Assembly: GCF_050337045.1 (NCBI RefSeq)
Contig: NZ_JAKJSO010000008.1
Coordinates: 124,001 to 188,000, forward strand
DNA length: 64,000 nucleotides
Direction: 5' to 3'
DNA from: Photobacterium kagoshimensis
Lineage (GTDB): Bacteria; Pseudomonadota; Gammaproteobacteria; Enterobacterales; Vibrionaceae
Position numbers and translations under genes: made by a program
Shown here: positions 42,402-52,325 of the stretch, piece by piece
How positions within the stretch are numbered: position 1 is the stretch's first letter
Layout of the letters: the number at the start of each line of letters is the position of its first letter
The notes under the pieces: generated by a model
What the model was told of the DNA's origin: nothing
What the model saw: the letters and a program-made list of their open reading frames with translations, nothing else
The model's database searches: none

Positions 42402-42414
42402 GTGACAGTGTAAC
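42402..42414. promoter_or_regulatory. matS-like site in the matP upstream region (one mismatch)
   Basis: GTGACAGTGTAAC differs from GTGACRNYGTCAC at one position (C to A in the right arm). It is 37 bp upstream of the matP start codon, in the promoter interval. Confidence 0.6.
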
Positions 42415-42555
42415 TGTAAGCAAGTTAAAGCTCAATCGCAAGATGGTGTTTAACTATTTGTTTTCGCGAATATCATCACGCATATGGCTATTATGAAGGC
42501 ACTGATTCATTTATACTGCTGTCCTTTTCACAGTAACGAAAGAAAGCACAAGCTT

Positions 42556-44250
42556 ATGCATCAAGAAACTTGGCGTACCATGATCCCTGATTACACACAA
42601 TACGCTGAAATTATGGATCAGTTCAATACGATTCCATCTGCTACTACGGGCCTACTCCAAGACCGACTTGTGGATGCCGTACGCCGGTTTACCGCAATAC
42701 CTTACCAACCACGAGTATTGCGTGTCATTGCACCAGATAACAAAATATACCGCGATTATGTTATTGAATTATTAGCGCAATCTGATGCTGAACTCAATAA
42801 CTCAGATGCAAGTATTATCATCGCTGGCGAAAACGTTACGGAAATGACCCTCTTTGGTGCGGTTTACCCGCCCGTTGAAGACAGTGCTATCACTAAACAA
42901 CAAATCAAACACGGTCTACTCCATCAAGCTAATGGTGGCTACCTTGTTCTGTCTGTCACCAGTATTTTGGCGAACCCTTCGTTATGGCCGCGCTTAAAAA
43001 GCGTGCTAATGAATGGCGAGTTGGATTGGCAACCGGCTTCAAATAAAACGCTTTATAGTGTACCGCCTGCCGAAAAGTTAAATGTGAAGCTTGTGATAAT
43101 GGGCGATCGTTACTTAATGGCAGAGTTAGACGGTGCAGAGCCTGATTTAAGCAGCGGCTTCTCTATGTATAGCGAATTTGAACAAGATCTGGTGCTATCA
43201 ACAGAAACGATGCCAGATTATTTAAGTTACGTGAAATCTGTTTGTGAACACGCGGGCTTACCACAGTTGGCCGACGCCAAAGCCATTGAGTTGCTGTTGC
43301 GCACTGGTGCCCGTTACGCTGAAGATAAAAACCGTGTTCCTCTATGCCCTATCTGGCACCAAGGCATTTTGTCTGAAGCAGCATTAGAATCTAAAGGCGA
43401 AGCAATTACGGCAGAGCATCTCGCCGCATCATTAAAAGCCAAAGAATTTCGTGAGTCTTACCTCCCTGAGCGTGCAATCGAAGATATTCATCATGGCATG
43501 GTGGTTATTATCTCCCAAGGTGAAGAAGTTGGGCAGGTAAACGGCTTAACGGTTGTCGAAGTTCCAGGCCACCCACAATCCTACGGTGAACCAGCACGTA
43601 TATCTTGTGTCGTTCACTTTGGTGACGGTGATATTTCCGATGTAGAGCGTAAAGTTGACCTTGCAGGTAATATCCACGCTAAAGGTATGATGATCATGCA
43701 GGCGTTTGTCAGCGCAGCATTAGACCTCGACCAACCTTTACCCTACTCAGCTTCTATTGTATTTGAGCAATCATACTGCGAAGTCGATGGTGACAGTGCA
43801 TCACTTGCCGAGCTTTGTGCGCTGGTTTCAGCATTGTCTAACCAACCGATCAATCAGCAAGTTGCCGTGACAGGTGCAGTCGACCAGTTTGGACGCGTAC
43901 AAGCTGTTGGTGGCATCAATGAGAAAATTGAAGGCTTCTATAAGGTTTGTGTTCATCGCGGACTAACGGGTAATCAGGGCGTGATCTTACCCAAAACAAA
44001 CCTGGTTAATCTATGCTTGAATGATGAAGTGGTTGAAGCAATCAAAGCGGGACACTTCCATATTTGGCCAGTTGAAAATGTCGATGAAACCTTGCCTTTA
44101 CTGACGGGTGTACCATTTAGAAGCGATGATGACGACGTTGAGACCTTGCTAACGCGTATTGCGGAACGTATCGATCACTTCCATCATGGTGATCTTTCTA
44201 ATGAAGTCAGTTGGTTAACTCGAATTAAGAACTGGTTTGTCCAGCACTGA
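42556..44250 (+). CDS. Lon-like protease family protein (YcbZ/LonH type)
   Basis: 564 residues from ATG 42556; an ATG at 42484 is possible but the extra 24 residues fit no homologue. No complete ATPase motor: the N-terminal half lacks a clear Walker A. The C-terminal half has the Lon protease fold with catalytic Ser in YCEVDGDSASLAELCALVSA and the Lys in GGINEKIEGF. In E. coli the homologue YcbZ lies beside matP and fabA, as here. The role is poorly known. Start choice is based on alignment to YcbZ, not on a strong ribosome binding site. Confidence 0.9.
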   Translation: MHQETWRTMIPDYTQYAEIMDQFNTIPSATTGLLQDRLVDAVRRFTAIPYQPRVLRVIAPDNKIYRDYVIELLAQSDAELNNSDASIIIAGENVTEMTLFGAVYPPVEDSAITKQQIKHGLLHQANGGYLVLSVTSILANPSLWPRLKSVLMNGELDWQPASNKTLYSVPPAEKLNVKLVIMGDRYLMAELDGAEPDLSSGFSMYSEFEQDLVLSTETMPDYLSYVKSVCEHAGLPQLADAKAIELLLRTGARYAEDKNRVPLCPIWHQGILSEAALESKGEAITAEHLAASLKAKEFRESYLPERAIEDIHHGMVVIISQGEEVGQVNGLTVVEVPGHPQSYGEPARISCVVHFGDGDISDVERKVDLAGNIHAKGMMIMQAFVSAALDLDQPLPYSASIVFEQSYCEVDGDSASLAELCALVSALSNQPINQQVAVTGAVDQFGRVQAVGGINEKIEGFYKVCVHRGLTGNQGVILPKTNLVNLCLNDEVVEAIKAGHFHIWPVENVDETLPLLTGVPFRSDDDDVETLLTRIAERIDHFHHGDLSNEVSWLTRIKNWFVQH

Positions 44251-44316
44251 TCCGAGTTGTTTAGCTTACACGTGTACGCTAAATTGCTCCCATACTTTTC
44301 AAGGAGCTAACGAATA

Positions 44317-44835
44317 GTGATGAATCGCCCTCAATCTTACGAATATGAAGAACTAGTTGCATGTGGTAAAGGTGAGCTACACGGGCCTGAGTTCCCGCGT
44401 CTACCCTCTGATAACATGCTAATGATTGATCGAATTGTTAAAATCACTGGCGAAGGTGGCGAGCACGGTAAAGGTTTTATCCATGCAGAGCTAGATATTG
44501 ACCCAAGCCTATGGTTCTTTGATTGCCACTTTAAAGGTGACCCTGTAATGCCGGGTTGTCTTGGCCTAGATGCTATGTGGCAGCTTGTTGGTTTCTTCTT
44601 AGGCTGGTCTGGTGGTGAAGGCAAAGGCCGTGCACTGGGTGTGGGTGAAGTGAAGTTCACAGGCCAAATCCTACCAACAGCAAAGAAAGTAACTTACGAC
44701 ATTCAGTTCAAGCGTGTTATCAACCGTAAACTGATTATGGGCGTAGCCGATGGTCGAGTGCTTGTTGATGGTAAAGAAATCTACGTTGCTAAAGACCTGA
44801 AAGTAGGCCTATTCAAAGACACTAACGCTTTCTAA
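44317..44835 (+). CDS. fabA: 3-hydroxydecanoyl-ACP dehydratase/isomerase FabA
   Basis: Dehydrates 3-hydroxydecanoyl-ACP and isomerises the product to the cis-3 form, opening the way to unsaturated fatty acids. 172 residues from GTG 44317, the start that puts AGGAG at 10 nt; ATG at 44320 is also possible. Active-site His in FFDCHFKGDPVMPGCLGLDAM and the Asp 14 residues later are conserved. Cytosolic homodimer. Confidence 0.97.
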   Translation: MMNRPQSYEYEELVACGKGELHGPEFPRLPSDNMLMIDRIVKITGEGGEHGKGFIHAELDIDPSLWFFDCHFKGDPVMPGCLGLDAMWQLVGFFLGWSGGEGKGRALGVGEVKFTGQILPTAKKVTYDIQFKRVINRKLIMGVADGRVLVDGKEIYVAKDLKVGLFKDTNAF

Positions 44836-44851
44836 TTCTTCCCAAACTGAT

Positions 44852-44881
44852 TTCAAAAGGTCGCTTATGCGGCCTTTTTTA
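44852..44881 (+). terminator. Rho-independent terminator
   Basis: AAAAGGTCGC pairs with GCGGCCTTTT over a short TTAT loop, then T residues. Ends fabA. Confidence 0.85.
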
Positions 44882-44957
44882 TTGTGCGTGATTTAATCAT
44901 AAAATGGCCACCAGCAGTAATACCAATAGTGTATTTCTGTGCCTATATTGCAGACAT

Positions 44958-44982
44958 TAAAAAGCCCCTCTCCTAAGGGGCT
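44958..44982 (-). terminator. Rho-independent terminator after rmf
   Basis: On the minus strand AGCCCC pairs with GGGGCT over an 8-nt loop, followed by a T run. Confidence 0.88.
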
Positions 44983-45005
44983 AAATAAGGTAATTTGAGG
45001 GGGAT

Positions 45006-45179
45006 TTATTTATAGAGACCTTGCTGTATTTCGCCTCTTGCTTCTCGCCAACCGCCTAACCAATTTGTACGGGCATCCGTTGCCTGATATGGACACGCTT
45101 CACTAGAACGGCCATTCAAAGCTGCCTGATAACCGCGAGCTTGTGCGCGTTCTAAACGATCCCGCTTTTGTCTCTTCAT
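45006..45179 (-). CDS. rmf: Ribosome modulation factor
   Basis: 57 residues: MKRQKRDRLERAQARGYQAA begins it, followed by the conserved core GRSSEACPY, the RTNWLGGWREA motif and the tail GLYK. RMF binds 70S ribosomes in slow growth and turns them into inactive 100S dimers. The place next to fabA and the Lon-like protease gene matches E. coli. A terminator follows 24 bp after the stop. Confidence 0.96.
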   Translation of the reverse strand: MKRQKRDRLERAQARGYQAALNGRSSEACPYQATDARTNWLGGWREARGEIQQGLYK

Positions 45180-45353
45180 ACTTCGGTCCTCATTCCTTAC
45201 TTATTTATTTCTTTCATTACAATTTCATAATGATGGAGTTTTTGTGACTCCAGATATAAAGATGAGTGATTTATGAATAATGATCAACCCCAAAAACAAA
45301 ACAGGCTCACAATTTGTGAGCCTGTATGAGTTTTAACCAAACTTGACGAAAAT

Positions 45354-47405
45354 TTATTTGCGTCTTCTGAAACCAATGAAGCCTAACAGTGTCAAAGCGA
45401 ACATACCTAGTGAGGCACCGTTACGTTTGATCTGCGTTTCTTCAGCAGGACGAGCTTGGATATCACCGTTTTGAATCGGTACTAATTTAACCGCAACAAC
45501 ACGTTCAGAGTTCTTCTCTCCCCCTTTACATGTCGCTTCCTGCGTTAATTTATCGTAACCACCATCACAATAAACTGCCGTTGCAGAAATAACACCTGCA
45601 TCATTGATGTCTGAGATTTCAGCTATACGGTAGCTATTCGCTACTTTACTACCAGATGTCACACCATCATTGGTTAGATCATCAAGGAACCAAGCGCCAC
45701 CAGCTTTTAACGGCGATCCTGCGATATCGCTACCCGCATTATACAAGAAACCACGTTGACGGCGTTGACGGCCATCTACCTGATTCGCATTCTCTGAATC
45801 GAGCTTACCGACAACCACATTATTATTATTGATTGCAGCAGCATAACCATTAGAGCCATCAAAGAAGATTGGGTTAACCCCTGCATCTAAGAATTTATAC
45901 GACCCTTTGGTGTTATCGTAAATAAACATACGCTCTGTATAAGTACGAGACTCTGAACGATACAATTTAGCAACACCCGTTACTTGATCTTTAGTATTGA
46001 TATCTGTCGCGACACTGTAAGCGTACTGACGCTTATCACCATCTTTGAACTCAGGACCGATCAGTTTTTTATCCCATTGATCCGCTTTAATATCATTAAG
46101 ATCTAGTGTTGACTTAGGGGTATACACAGCAGCACGTTGAACATAGTAATCGTTAGATACACGCTCAGTGCTTGTTCCAACAATCATTAGCTTGTTATTA
46201 ACGTTTTCAATTGCATGCGCAGATGCCTGATAAGAGCGACGCTTTTCATCTGGGTCTCGGGCATTTAAAGAACGAGCTGTAATACGAATAGGTGTCGCAC
46301 TGCCATCTGCAGGGTTCACATTCCACAAATAAGCATCATTGGCAAAAACAGTAAACTGGCACTCCCACGTGCTAAACAAACCATTAAAGTTGCCTGCGTT
46401 AGCTTGTGATGAACAATTATTTAAGCTGCTCGTACTCAAGCTTTGCTTAACATCATTGATCCGTAAGTCACTCGATGACGGTAGCTTCTTACTGTCATCA
46501 AGGTAACTTTCAGTAAACGATGCACTACCTACAACAAGCAAATTGGTATTATTAGGGTTCTTAATTGCGCCCCACGCGGTTGTTGTACCCATAGCTTGAG
46601 CAAGCTTCGTTGCATCGGTCGCAGGGTTTAGGGCAACTTTAAAGCTAGCGTCATCTTGAATGAAACCGCGCTTAGCAAACGGTCGAGCGTTACCTGAACC
46701 ATTTTTAAAATATGCACCGCTTGTGACACCGTAAACATAATCTGTTCCAGCACCATCAACGCCATTGTTCACAATACCATTAGGTACTGAGTTCATAGAG
46801 TTAGCTTGAATATCCCCTAACGAGCCGATGAGGGATGGATCGTATTTCGATCTCTCTTCAGCAAACGTTGGTGTCGGTTGACCATTCACTAATAAAAATG
46901 AATTACGGGTATAACCAAGCTTAAATGCTTGCTGTTCACGAAGTAACCCAGCATAACCACTACCGTCATGGTTATCTTCTGTATTGTAACCTGTACCAAA
47001 ATAGCGACTTTCAGCCCAAGAATCACAGGTATTAAAGCCGAGGTTATTTTTACAGTAAGACTCTAACGTGCTTACATCATTTATTTCCTGCAGGTTATCA
47101 AAGATAAAAGCAACTTCATCTCGATATTCTAAGCCGGCGTTACCAAAGCGGCTTTCCCCTACGGTTTTGTAATCTGTGGCACAACTACCAGCAAAACAAT
47201 CTTCGCCATCTTTAGATTGCTGAATAGCTTGTGCATATGTTTCTGTGCGACCTGATGTGTTTTTTCCGTAATAATCAATGGAATCAATGGCAGCAATACC
47301 ACTACCATCATCAACTTCAACTATCTTATAAACAGCGGCATTAGCGTTAGTGACACCAGCGATAAGAATCGCCAGCGTAGACAGCTTTAACATATTTTGT
47401 CGCAT
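45354..47405 (-). CDS. DUF3466 family exported protein with C-terminal sorting-like tail
   Basis: 683 residues from the ATG at 47405, preceded by AAGGA. Signal peptide, cleavage near TNANA-AVY (residue 24). A large repeated-beta domain follows, without known catalytic motifs and with several cysteines. The C-terminus is a tripartite tail: small residues, a hydrophobic helix (LGMFALTLLGFIGF) and RRRK, resembling GlyGly-CTERM-type sorting signals handled by rhombosortase in Vibrionaceae. Its ATG overlaps the uup stop codon (TAATG), so the two are translationally coupled. Function unknown. Confidence 0.85.
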   Translation of the reverse strand: MRQNMLKLSTLAILIAGVTNANAAVYKIVEVDDGSGIAAIDSIDYYGKNTSGRTETYAQAIQQSKDGEDCFAGSCATDYKTVGESRFGNAGLEYRDEVAFIFDNLQEINDVSTLESYCKNNLGFNTCDSWAESRYFGTGYNTEDNHDGSGYAGLLREQQAFKLGYTRNSFLLVNGQPTPTFAEERSKYDPSLIGSLGDIQANSMNSVPNGIVNNGVDGAGTDYVYGVTSGAYFKNGSGNARPFAKRGFIQDDASFKVALNPATDATKLAQAMGTTTAWGAIKNPNNTNLLVVGSASFTESYLDDSKKLPSSSDLRINDVKQSLSTSSLNNCSSQANAGNFNGLFSTWECQFTVFANDAYLWNVNPADGSATPIRITARSLNARDPDEKRRSYQASAHAIENVNNKLMIVGTSTERVSNDYYVQRAAVYTPKSTLDLNDIKADQWDKKLIGPEFKDGDKRQYAYSVATDINTKDQVTGVAKLYRSESRTYTERMFIYDNTKGSYKFLDAGVNPIFFDGSNGYAAAINNNNVVVGKLDSENANQVDGRQRRQRGFLYNAGSDIAGSPLKAGGAWFLDDLTNDGVTSGSKVANSYRIAEISDINDAGVISATAVYCDGGYDKLTQEATCKGGEKNSERVVAVKLVPIQNGDIQARPAEETQIKRNGASLGMFALTLLGFIGFRRRK

Positions 47406-49333
47406 TAGGATTCCTTCTGCATTGCTTCTAATTCTTCCCAACGTTCAAATGCACTTTCAAGTTCTTGTTCAGCATCGGCTAAGCGCGCTAGCGTTGCTTC
47501 AGTGTCATTTTTTACGTCTTGGAAGAATGCAGGATCATTAACTTGTTCCTGAATAGCAGCAATTTCATTTTCCAATTCTTCTAGTTTCTGCGGCAGGTTG
47601 TTTAATTCATTTTGAAGCTTAAACGACAGTTTCTTTGCAGATCGTTTAGGCTCTTCCTGACGCGGCTTATTATTTTCTTGTTTCTTCTTCGCCTGCTCAT
47701 ATTCAGCAGCCTGCGCTTTTGCAATATTCGTTAGCGAGTTAGCACGTTGCTCCTGAGCGTCATGATAACCACCTACGTACTCATCGATAACCCCATTACC
47801 TTCAAAAATCCAGCTTGTAGTCACAGTATTATCAACAAATTGACGGTCGTGGCTCACCAATAATAAAGTACCCTGATAATTGGCAAGTATTTCTTCTAAA
47901 AGTTCCAATGTTTCGATATCTAGATCGTTCGTTGGTTCATCGAGAATTAATAAATTATTAGGTTTAAGGAACAATTTCGCCAATAACAGACGGTTTTTCT
48001 CACCACCAGAGAGTGCTTTAACCGGTGTACGCGCACGACGAGGATGGAAAAGGAAGTCTTGTAGGTAGCCTAATGCATGACGTGTTACACCATTAACGGT
48101 AACTTCTTGCTTACCATCAGCCAGGTTGTCCATAACAGTCTTTTCTGGGTCTAGCACTTCGCGGTATTGGTCAAAGTATGCCGCATCAATCTTGGTACCA
48201 CAGTGGAACTTACCTGATGTTGGCGTGAGTTGCTCTAACATCACTTTTAGCAAGGTACTCTTACCACAGCCGTTTGGGCCAATCAGAGCGATACGGTCGC
48301 CACGCATAACGGTAAAACTGAAATCTTTGATGATCTGCGCGTCAGCATAGCTGTAACAGATATTCTCGGCTTCAAATACGATCTTACCAGAGCGTTTCGC
48401 CTCTTGAAGTTTCATGTCGGCTTTACCAACCACTTCACGACGTTCGCTACGTTCAGCACGCAATGCTTTCAATGCACGAACACGGCCTTCATTACGTGTA
48501 CGTCGCGCTTTAACGCCCTGACGAATCCATACCTCTTCTTGAGCTAACTTTTTATCAAATTCTGCATTTTGCTCCGCCTCTACACGTAGCATCTCTTCTT
48601 TACTTTCTAGGTAAAGCTCGTAATCACCAGGGAAAGAAGCAAGTTTGCCGCGGTCTAGATCTAGAATACGAGTCGCCATTGAACGAATAAATGCACGGTC
48701 ATGCGAAATGAAGATGATTGAGCCACGGAAGCTCTTTAAGAAACCTTCAAGCCACTCGATAGTTGCCACGTCCAAGTGGTTGGTTGGCTCATCAAGTAAC
48801 AAAATATCAGGGTTACATACCAATGCACGAGCAAGTGCGGCTTTACGCTGCCAACCACCAGAAAGGTCTGAAAGCATAGTATGTGGGTCTAAGTGTAAGC
48901 TTTCTAATACCGCTGCAATTTGGGTGTCAAACTGCCAAGCATTAGCATGATCAATTTTCTCTTGCGCACGAGTCAATTTATTTAAGTTTGACTCACTTGG
49001 ATCCACCGAAATTAAATCCAATAAGTGGTGGTATTCTTTCAGTACCTTACCCACTTCTGCTAAGCCTTCAGCAACATAATCAAATACATTGCCTTCTGCA
49101 TTACGCGGTGGATCTTGCTCTAAACGCGAGATTTTAAGTTCAGTCTGACGCTGGATGCTACCGTCATCAAGCAGTACATCGCCGGTTACTACTTTCATAA
49201 AGGTCGATTTACCGGCGCCATTTCGGCCCACTAAACACACACGCTCATTTGGCTGAAGAACAAACTCCGCCTTATCCAATAACGCGTGATCACCATACGC
49301 CAGTTGCGCATTACTAATATTAATTAAAGCCAT
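47405..49333 (-). CDS. uup: ABC-F ATPase Uup
   Basis: 642 residues with two ABC domains: Walker A GRNGAGKST (36-44) and GPNGCGKST, signatures LSGGW and LSGGE, and a C-terminal coiled coil (from about 545) typical of Uup. ABC-F proteins act on ribosomes or DNA recombination; E. coli Uup affects precise excision of transposons. Order rlmKL-glutaredoxin-like-uup with short overlaps suggests an operon. It overlaps the glutaredoxin-like gene by 14 bp. Confidence 0.95.
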   Translation of the reverse strand: MALINISNAQLAYGDHALLDKAEFVLQPNERVCLVGRNGAGKSTFMKVVTGDVLLDDGSIQRQTELKISRLEQDPPRNAEGNVFDYVAEGLAEVGKVLKEYHHLLDLISVDPSESNLNKLTRAQEKIDHANAWQFDTQIAAVLESLHLDPHTMLSDLSGGWQRKAALARALVCNPDILLLDEPTNHLDVATIEWLEGFLKSFRGSIIFISHDRAFIRSMATRILDLDRGKLASFPGDYELYLESKEEMLRVEAEQNAEFDKKLAQEEVWIRQGVKARRTRNEGRVRALKALRAERSERREVVGKADMKLQEAKRSGKIVFEAENICYSYADAQIIKDFSFTVMRGDRIALIGPNGCGKSTLLKVMLEQLTPTSGKFHCGTKIDAAYFDQYREVLDPEKTVMDNLADGKQEVTVNGVTRHALGYLQDFLFHPRRARTPVKALSGGEKNRLLLAKLFLKPNNLLILDEPTNDLDIETLELLEEILANYQGTLLLVSHDRQFVDNTVTTSWIFEGNGVIDEYVGGYHDAQEQRANSLTNIAKAQAAEYEQAKKKQENNKPRQEEPKRSAKKLSFKLQNELNNLPQKLEELENEIAAIQEQVNDPAFFQDVKNDTEATLARLADAEQELESAFERWEELEAMQKES

Positions 49334-49607
49334 TATTTTTTAACCATACTGCAAGGTCGGCACGATCAAACGGCCAGCCAAGTTCAGAAATTGAAAGTGT
49401 AGAATCATCAGATGCCTCTGCCATCGCAGTGGATGCATCTGATGAGATTGATACAACAGGTATCGTGACGCCGTAACGTAAAAAGAGCACGTCATCAAAG
49501 GCAATATCAACTACCTTAACGTGCTCTTCTACTCCGGCCTCTACGAGCAAGCAATAAGCCTGCTCGCAAAGGTGGCATCCTTCCGTGCTATAAAGCGTGA
49601 TTAGCAC
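49320..49607 (-). CDS. Glutaredoxin-like protein (DUF836)
   Basis: 95 residues with a C-x-x-C motif (TEGCHLCEQAY) at the start of a thioredoxin-like fold and the cis-Pro region VTIPVVSI. Members of this group carry thiol-redox function with unknown partners. Adjacent to rlmKL (no gap) and overlapping uup by 14 bp, so in the same transcript. It contains the matS-like 13-mer at 49465-49477. Confidence 0.88.
   Translation of the reverse strand: MLITLYSTEGCHLCEQAYCLLVEAGVEEHVKVVDIAFDDVLFLRYGVTIPVVSISSDASTAMAEASDDSTLSISELGWPFDRADLAVWLKNNGFN
49465..49477. promoter_or_regulatory. matS-like site (one mismatch)
   Basis: GTGACGCCGTAAC differs from the consensus only at the right arm (GTAAC for GTCAC). 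Inside the glutaredoxin-like gene. Confidence 0.5.
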
Positions 49608-51746
49608 TTACGCTTCCTTGTGTTTAATAACCCAACAGTTGTGGATCTGTTTATTACGTGCGAAATCCATTGGCAACGTTTTATCCGAAATATTACTTGC
49701 TTCAAGGCCTAGTTTATCTAGGGCTTCGAAGTCCATCTTGAAGTGACGTTTGTTGTTAGAGAAAACAATCTGACCTTCAGGACGTAGCATACGCTTCAAG
49801 TTTTCAAGCAACATCATATGGTCGCGCTGAACATCAAAGCTCTGCTTCATACGCTTAGAGTTTGAGAACGTTGGCGGATCGATAAAGATCAGGTCAAACG
49901 TATCATCAACTTCTTGTAGCCACTGCAAACAATCCGCTTGAATAAACTCATGTTGTTCACCAACTTGGTTATTCAGCTCCATGTTTTCTTGTGCCCACGT
50001 TAGGTAAGTGTTCGACATATCAACCGTAGTTGTTGATTTCGCGCCACCTACAGCCGCATGGACACTTGCAGAACCGGTATAAGCAAATAAGTTAAGGAAA
50101 TCTTTCCCTGCCGCCATTTCGCCTAACTTGCGACGAGTAATACGGTGATCCAGGAACAAGCCCGTATCAAGGTAATCGTAAAGGTTCACTTTAAGCTGAA
50201 CACCATACTCAGAAACATTCATGTGACGCTCTGCACTTGATAGCTTCTGGTATTGGCTCTTACCTTTTTGGCGCTCACGCACTTTCAAGATAACTTTGCT
50301 GTTATCAACGCCTGTTACTTGAATCGTTGCACGCAAGATATCCATGATACGACGACGTGCAGTCTCTTCAGGTACCGTTTTAGGTGCTGCGTATTCTTGA
50401 ATGATCAAGTAATCTTGATAGCGGTCAATCGCTGCGTTGTAGTTAGGCAAGTCAGCATCATAAATGCGGTAGCACTCAATGCCTTCTTTTTTCGCCCATT
50501 TACCGAGTTTTGCAATGTTCTTTTTAAGACGGTTCGCAAAATCTGGTGCAACATCTTTTTGTTCGATGTGTCCTTCTGCTTCCCCTTCTTCTTTTTTAAC
50601 ACCACCAGCCGTAATCAAATAAGTTTTAAGCACACAATCAAGTGCACCGTTCGCTAGTTTGAATTGCTTGTCAGCACGCATGCGAATACAGCTAAGTAGT
50701 TCATTAGAACCCGAGTAAAGTGCCGCCGTTGAGCCAGCAAAAGCTAACTTAAGACGATTACCTAACTCTGTATATAGGCTGATTAGCTCTGGCGTTGTAC
50801 CTAGACGTTCACCGTATGGTGGGTTACAAATAACCGTACCCGCTTCAAACCCTTCAGGGGCTTTTAGCTCTGTTGCATCGCCCTGTTGGAAATTGATTAA
50901 CGATTTAACACCAGCACGGCCCGCATTATCACGAGCAATCGCTAATACGCGATGTTCAAGTTCAAAACCAAAGAACTTAGTCTCAACTTTTGCTACACCG
51001 CGACGTGCTTTAACCGTCGCTTCTGCATGAATCTCAAGCCAAGCTTCTTTATCGAAATCTTTAATTGACTCAAAGCCCCAGCGTTTACGTTTAAGGCCAG
51101 GTGCTATGTCTGCCGCCATCATTGCAGCTTCAATTAGCAAAGTACCTGAACCACACATAGGATCGAGTAATGGTTGTTCTGGTGTCCAGCCACTCTTAAT
51201 CACAAGCGCAGCAGCGTGCGTTTCACGTAATGGAGCACGACCAGCTTCGGTACGGTAACCACGCTGGTGAAGGCCGCTACCTGCCATATCAAGGCCTAAC
51301 ACGCCTTTCTCACCAGATAAACGCATGTGAATACGTAGGTCTGGCTGATCACGGTCGATATTTGGACGACGTAAGTCTGCTTTGGTGAAGCTATCTACGA
51401 TGGCATCTTTAACTTTCATCGCACCGTATTGGCTATTACGGATTTCACGGTTAGTACCGTTAAAGTCAACAACAATACGTGTTGAGTTACTGAAATAATT
51501 TGTCCAATTGATCGCCGCAGCGCCAAGGTACAAGTCCATATCGTCGCGAACATTAAATTCGCTCAATACTTGGATGATACGCGATGAAATACGCGTCCAT
51601 AGACAACAACGGTAAGCTGTTTCTTGATTTGCTTTAAAGCGTACGCCCGCATGGACGACTTGAACGCTTTGTGCGCCGAGTTCATTAAGTTCTTCGGCTA
51701 GGAGGTTCTCAAGACCTCGAGACGTGATTGCTAGATATTGATTCAT
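49608..51746 (-). CDS. rlmL: Bifunctional 23S rRNA methyltransferase RlmKL
   Basis: 712 residues (E. coli RlmKL 702). N-terminal THUMP domain, then the m2G2445 methyltransferase half with DPMCGSGTLLIEAA and NPPYGERLG, and the C-terminal m7G2069 half with the DPPTFSNSKRM motif (around residue 630). Both SAM sites are visible, so it should carry out both modifications of 23S rRNA. It starts the rlmKL-glutaredoxin-uup-DUF3466 unit. Confidence 0.95.
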   Translation of the reverse strand: MNQYLAITSRGLENLLAEELNELGAQSVQVVHAGVRFKANQETAYRCCLWTRISSRIIQVLSEFNVRDDMDLYLGAAAINWTNYFSNSTRIVVDFNGTNREIRNSQYGAMKVKDAIVDSFTKADLRRPNIDRDQPDLRIHMRLSGEKGVLGLDMAGSGLHQRGYRTEAGRAPLRETHAAALVIKSGWTPEQPLLDPMCGSGTLLIEAAMMAADIAPGLKRKRWGFESIKDFDKEAWLEIHAEATVKARRGVAKVETKFFGFELEHRVLAIARDNAGRAGVKSLINFQQGDATELKAPEGFEAGTVICNPPYGERLGTTPELISLYTELGNRLKLAFAGSTAALYSGSNELLSCIRMRADKQFKLANGALDCVLKTYLITAGGVKKEEGEAEGHIEQKDVAPDFANRLKKNIAKLGKWAKKEGIECYRIYDADLPNYNAAIDRYQDYLIIQEYAAPKTVPEETARRRIMDILRATIQVTGVDNSKVILKVRERQKGKSQYQKLSSAERHMNVSEYGVQLKVNLYDYLDTGLFLDHRITRRKLGEMAAGKDFLNLFAYTGSASVHAAVGGAKSTTTVDMSNTYLTWAQENMELNNQVGEQHEFIQADCLQWLQEVDDTFDLIFIDPPTFSNSKRMKQSFDVQRDHMMLLENLKRMLRPEGQIVFSNNKRHFKMDFEALDKLGLEASNISDKTLPMDFARNKQIHNCWVIKHKEA

Positions 51747-51971
51747 GGAGTTCTTTTCGCACTTTAGTTGCTCGGAATTATAACCGAAAACCCCGAAAAT
51801 ACCTCGCGAATCAACGAATGCTTTTGATATTTACTTAAAAAATATCCAGTTAATGTGCAGATAGAACAAAACCATCATGAAAAATCGGTCAACTAGGTTA
51901 CTTACCGTAGCAATCCCCTTAATTGCATTATCGCAATTAAGGGATTACGAAAGGCAAATGCGCGCAAAGCA

Positions 51972-51984
51972 GTTACACCGTAAC
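51972..51984. promoter_or_regulatory. matS-like palindrome GTTACACCGTAAC (second copy)
   Basis: Identical to the 13-mer at 37936-37948. Each arm has one change from matS, in a symmetric way. Confidence 0.4.
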
Positions 51985-52325
51985 CAGCGGTGTAAAACAA
52001 GTATCTGACCAGAAGAAAAACATCACCTTTCCTGCTGCCTTCAAGTAAAGCACCGCAACGACTCATAGACCTTTCCAACACCGCTTCCTATGACAACAGT
52101 TAACTAAACCCGCCTAATGCCTACCAACACACTGTTCACACCTGAAGACAATCATGCTTAATTCAAGTTCTTTCAGGTACAGTAAGCACTTACAACACCA
52201 ACGCAGCCATTGTTCACCCTAAGAAACATCAACTACAAGTCATTGATTCACAAGTTACTTATCCTGCCGCCCACTTTAAGGTAACAAGAAGAAAGTTCAT
52301 TCATTGGTGCAAGCACTTACTCTAG

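Noticed and set aside
44337..44660. 107-codon minus-strand frame inside fabA
   Set aside because: Shadow frame over a highly conserved gene.
51877..52011. 44-codon frame starting MKNRSTRLLTVAIP in the rlmKL/zapC gap
   Set aside because: No ribosome binding site and no protein-like composition beyond the first residues.
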